Source: Planctomycetaceae bacterium UBA4732 (lineage in GTDB: Bacteria > Planctomycetota > Planctomycetia > Gemmatales > Gemmataceae). Taken from it: a stretch of 24,819 nucleotides of DNA. This document shows positions 22,843 to 24,819 of this stretch, piece after piece (the stretch's first letter is position 1; each line of letters opens with the position of its first letter). The translations under genes were made by a program, and so were the position numbers. The notes below the pieces were generated by a model that saw only the letters and a list, made by a program, of their open reading frames with translations, was not told the origin of the DNA and did not search any database. The DNA is taken from NCBI GenBank assembly GCA_002404095.1, contig DHJA01000012.1:1-24819 (forward strand), written 5' to 3'.

Positions 22843-24576
22843 ATGACGAAGAATCAAGAAAACGACCGTGGCGCCGACGACAAGCAAGAGACGGCCCCAT
22901 CCCTCAATTTTATCCAAGAAATCATTGAGGAACACAACACAACCGGCAGCTTCAACGGCCGCGTCCACACACGGTTTCCGCCGGAGCCGAACGGCTACCT
23001 CCACATCGGCCACGCCAAGGCGATCTGCCTCAACTACGGCCTCGCCAAGCAATACGGCGGCCAGTTTAATCTGCGCTTCGACGACACCAACCCCACCAAA
23101 GAGGAACAAGAGTACGTCGATTCCATCCGCGAGGATGTGCGCTGGCTCGGCGCCGACTGGGAAGGCCGCGAGTTCTACGCCTCCGACTACTTCGACCAAC
23201 TCTACGACTGGGCCGAGAAACTCATCAAGGACGGTAAAGCCTACGTCTGCGATTTGACGCCCGAGGAGACCGCCCGCCATCGCGGCGACCTCAAAGGCGG
23301 CAAGGAAAGCCCCGACCGTAATCGTTCCGTAGAGGAGAATCTGGACCTGTTTCGGCGTATGAAGGCGGGCGAGTTTCCCAATGGGTCGCGCACTCTGAAG
23401 GCGAAGATCGACATGAATTCGCCTAATTTCAACTTACGCGATCCCGTAATGTATCGGATCCTTCACGCGCCCCACCAACACACCGGCGACAAGTGGTGCA
23501 TCTATCCGATGTACGATTGGGCGCACGGCCAATCGGATTCCATTGAAGGCGTCACGCACTCCATTTGCACTCTGGAATTTGAAAACCATCGGCCGCTCTA
23601 CGATTGGTACGTCCAAGCGCTGGGCATCTACGCGCCGCAGCAGATCGAGTTTGCCCGTCTGAATATCTCTTATACCGTACTCAGCAAACGGCGGCTCATC
23701 CAGCTGGTGCAGGAAAAGCACGTCAACGGTTGGGACGACCCGCGCATGCCGACTCTGTGCGGCCTACGCCGGCGCGGCTACACGCCGGAAGCGCTGCGCA
23801 AATTCTGCGAGCGCATCGGCGTATCGAAGTTCAACGGCCTCATCGACGTTTCCTGGCTCGAAGACGCCTTGCGCGAAGACCTCAACAAGCGGGCCGCCCG
23901 TGTGATGGCCGTGTTGCAGCCGCTGCGCGTGGTGATCGAAAACTTTCCCGAGGACCAGACCGACGAGTTGGAGGCGATCAACAACCCGGAGAACCCGGCC
24001 GCTGGCACGCGCAAGGTTCCCTTCTCGCGCGTCCTGTACGTCGAGCAAGACGATTTCCGTGAGGATGCCCCGAAGGACTTTTTCCGCCTGGCGCCGGGCC
24101 GCGAGGTCCGGCTGCGTTACGCCTACTTCATCAAGTGCGTCAGCGTGATAAAAGATCCGCAAACGGGCCAACCGATCGAAGTACGCTGCACCTACGACCC
24201 GACCACTCGCGGCGGCAACGCCCCGGATGGCCGTAAGGTCAAAGGGACGATTCACTGGGTTTCGGCGCCGCACGCCGTCGAGGCGGAGGTGCGCTTATTC
24301 AGCCCGCTGTTCACCAAACCCGATCCCGACGACGCGCCGGAGGGGTCCGACTACCGGGTAAACCTGAACCCGGAATCGCTGGTAGTACTCAAGGGCTGCC
24401 GGCTGGAGCCGAGCCTGGCGACGGCGGCTCCGGGAACGACGTATCAGTTTGAACGGCTGGGATATTTCAGCGCCGACCCGGTGGACTCCAAGCCGGGGGC
24501 GCTCGTCTTCAACCGGGCGGTGACGCTGCGGGATACATGGGCGAAAATCGAAAAGGCGCAGCAGAAGAAGAAATAA
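22843..24576 (+). CDS. glnS: Glutaminyl-tRNA synthetase
   Basis: This 577-residue class I synthetase charges tRNA(Gln) with glutamine directly. [20 protein letters not shown] carries HIGH at 54-57; [39 protein letters not shown] and [17 protein letters not shown] are glutaminyl-specific. The KMSKS motif is VLSKR (279-283), followed by [19 protein letters not shown]. The two-barrel anticodon-binding region fills the second half. The length is slightly above the E. coli enzyme (554). The first 25 residues are a polar leader. No good Shine-Dalgarno sequence precedes the ATG at 22843, so start choice rests on family length. Direct glutaminylation means the cell need not rely only on the GatCAB transamidation route. 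The gene family is thought to have reached bacteria by transfer from eukaryotes. Confidence 0.96.
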   Translation: MTKNQENDRGADDKQETAPSLNFIQEIIEEHNTTGSFNGRVHTRFPPEPNGYLHIGHAKAICLNYGLAKQYGGQFNLRFDDTNPTKEEQEYVDSIREDVRWLGADWEGREFYASDYFDQLYDWAEKLIKDGKAYVCDLTPEETARHRGDLKGGKESPDRNRSVEENLDLFRRMKAGEFPNGSRTLKAKIDMNSPNFNLRDPVMYRILHAPHQHTGDKWCIYPMYDWAHGQSDSIEGVTHSICTLEFENHRPLYDWYVQALGIYAPQQIEFARLNISYTVLSKRRLIQLVQEKHVNGWDDPRMPTLCGLRRRGYTPEALRKFCERIGVSKFNGLIDVSWLEDALREDLNKRAARVMAVLQPLRVVIENFPEDQTDELEAINNPENPAAGTRKVPFSRVLYVEQDDFREDAPKDFFRLAPGREVRLRYAYFIKCVSVIKDPQTGQPIEVRCTYDPTTRGGNAPDGRKVKGTIHWVSAPHAVEAEVRLFSPLFTKPDPDDAPEGSDYRVNLNPESLVVLKGCRLEPSLATAAPGTTYQFERLGYFSADPVDSKPGALVFNRAVTLRDTWAKIEKAQQKKK

Positions 24577-24577
24577 C

Positions 24578-24593
24578 CGCCCTTAATAGGGCG
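24578..24593 (+). terminator. Short hairpin after glnS
   Basis: CGCCCT / AGGGCG (24578-24583 and 24588-24593) forms a six-base stem with a TAAT loop, two bases after the glnS stop. It has no T-run, so function as a terminator is uncertain. Confidence 0.35.
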
Positions 24594-24603
24594 TCGTTAA
24601 GAC

Positions 24604-24717
24604 TTAGGCAGCCAGGCCGACATCGAAGCCTGACGCTCTCTTCTTTTTGCCCCGCTTCGTCAATTCGTCGCCGCTCCGGCTGGGCCGCCGGGGGAAACGC
24701 AACAGCTCTTCGCGCAT
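24604..24717 (-). CDS. Possible 37-residue basic protein
   Basis: The ATG at 24717 is preceded by AGAGG at eight bases, and the frame runs to a TAA at 24606. The product starts MREELLRFPRRPSRSGDELT, continues with the basic run KRGKKKRASG and ends in FDVGLAA. I do not recognise it. Its codons 7-15 are made from one copy of a 23-bp sequence whose second copy lies upstream of the gene. It is convergent with glnS. The good ribosome binding site is the main argument for it; the short length and repeat content argue for caution. Confidence 0.4.
   Translation of the reverse strand: MREELLRFPRRPSRSGDELTKRGKKKRASGFDVGLAA
24676..24698 (+). repeat. 23-bp direct repeat, copy 1
   Basis: This copy matches 24748-24770 at 22 of 23 positions (GGCCGCCGGGGGAAAC shared) and lies inside the possible 37-residue coding region on the opposite strand. 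Confidence 0.75.
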
Positions 24718-24747
24718 AATTGAGACCTCTTGCGTTTCAATCCGCCC

Positions 24748-24770
24748 CCGGCTAGGCCGCCGGGGGAAAC
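24748..24770 (+). repeat. 23-bp direct repeat, copy 2, part of a small palindrome
   Basis: Together with three C just before it, this copy forms a hairpin (CCCCCGGC against GCCGGGGG). It sits upstream of the possible small gene. The rest of the right edge, to 24819, shows no gene. Confidence 0.7.
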
Positions 24771-24819
24771 CACTGGTATCTTAGTTACTGAGTGCTATAC
24801 TTCACGCGGCCAGGAGTGA

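Overview
The window is a GC-rich, gene-dense piece of a bacterial chromosome, most likely from a planctomycete of the Gemmataceae type. No single marker proves this. The assignment rests on the combination of a sulfatase paired with a formylglycine-generating enzyme, a serine/threonine kinase with the DWG (not DFG) motif and N-terminal domain typical of Gemmata-like kinases, a PEP-CTERM protein, a DUF5009 membrane protein, a YncE/phosphoesterase fusion, several secreted proteins of unknown function and an IS66 transposase remnant.

Layout: 21-389 (-) is a small conserved protein. 540-1461 is a decayed IS66 element that keeps 12-bp terminal inverted repeats but has lost the middle of its transposase. 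1465-4066 (-) is a two-gene operon, an exported sulfatase followed by an exported formylglycine-generating enzyme that should activate it. A long palindrome (4189-4319) separates this operon from a truncated, probably dead kinase (4412-5611). Next come a PEP-CTERM protein, a small helical protein on the minus strand, a His/Gly/Tyr-rich secreted protein with a good terminator, and a radical SAM protein (-). 8698-12572 (+) holds a secreted beta-propeller/phosphoesterase and a DUF5009 acyltransferase-like membrane protein. A MazF-type toxin-antitoxin pair (12596-13248, -) follows, flanked by two copies of the last 44 bp of the DUF5009 gene. 13461-16832 (+) is a likely operon: an uncharacterised secreted protein, a class C beta-lactamase-like serine hydrolase and a TPR protein. 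It ends in a perfect 29-bp-stem palindrome, convergent with oligoendopeptidase F (-). From 18898 on, the plus strand carries an O-methyltransferase, an ST7-like TPR protein, glutamyl-tRNA synthetase and glutaminyl-tRNA synthetase. A possible 37-codon gene lies at the right edge (-).

Most genes are familiar types. The least explained features are (1) a toxin-antitoxin module bounded by direct repeats of its neighbour's 3' end, (2) a set of long intergenic palindromes, two of which share an AGCCGCGACC core, (3) an exported formylglycine-generating enzyme with a Cys-rich N-terminal extension, and (4) a His-rich tandem-motif secreted protein. I found no convincing new defence or biosynthetic system, no CRISPR array and no RNA gene.
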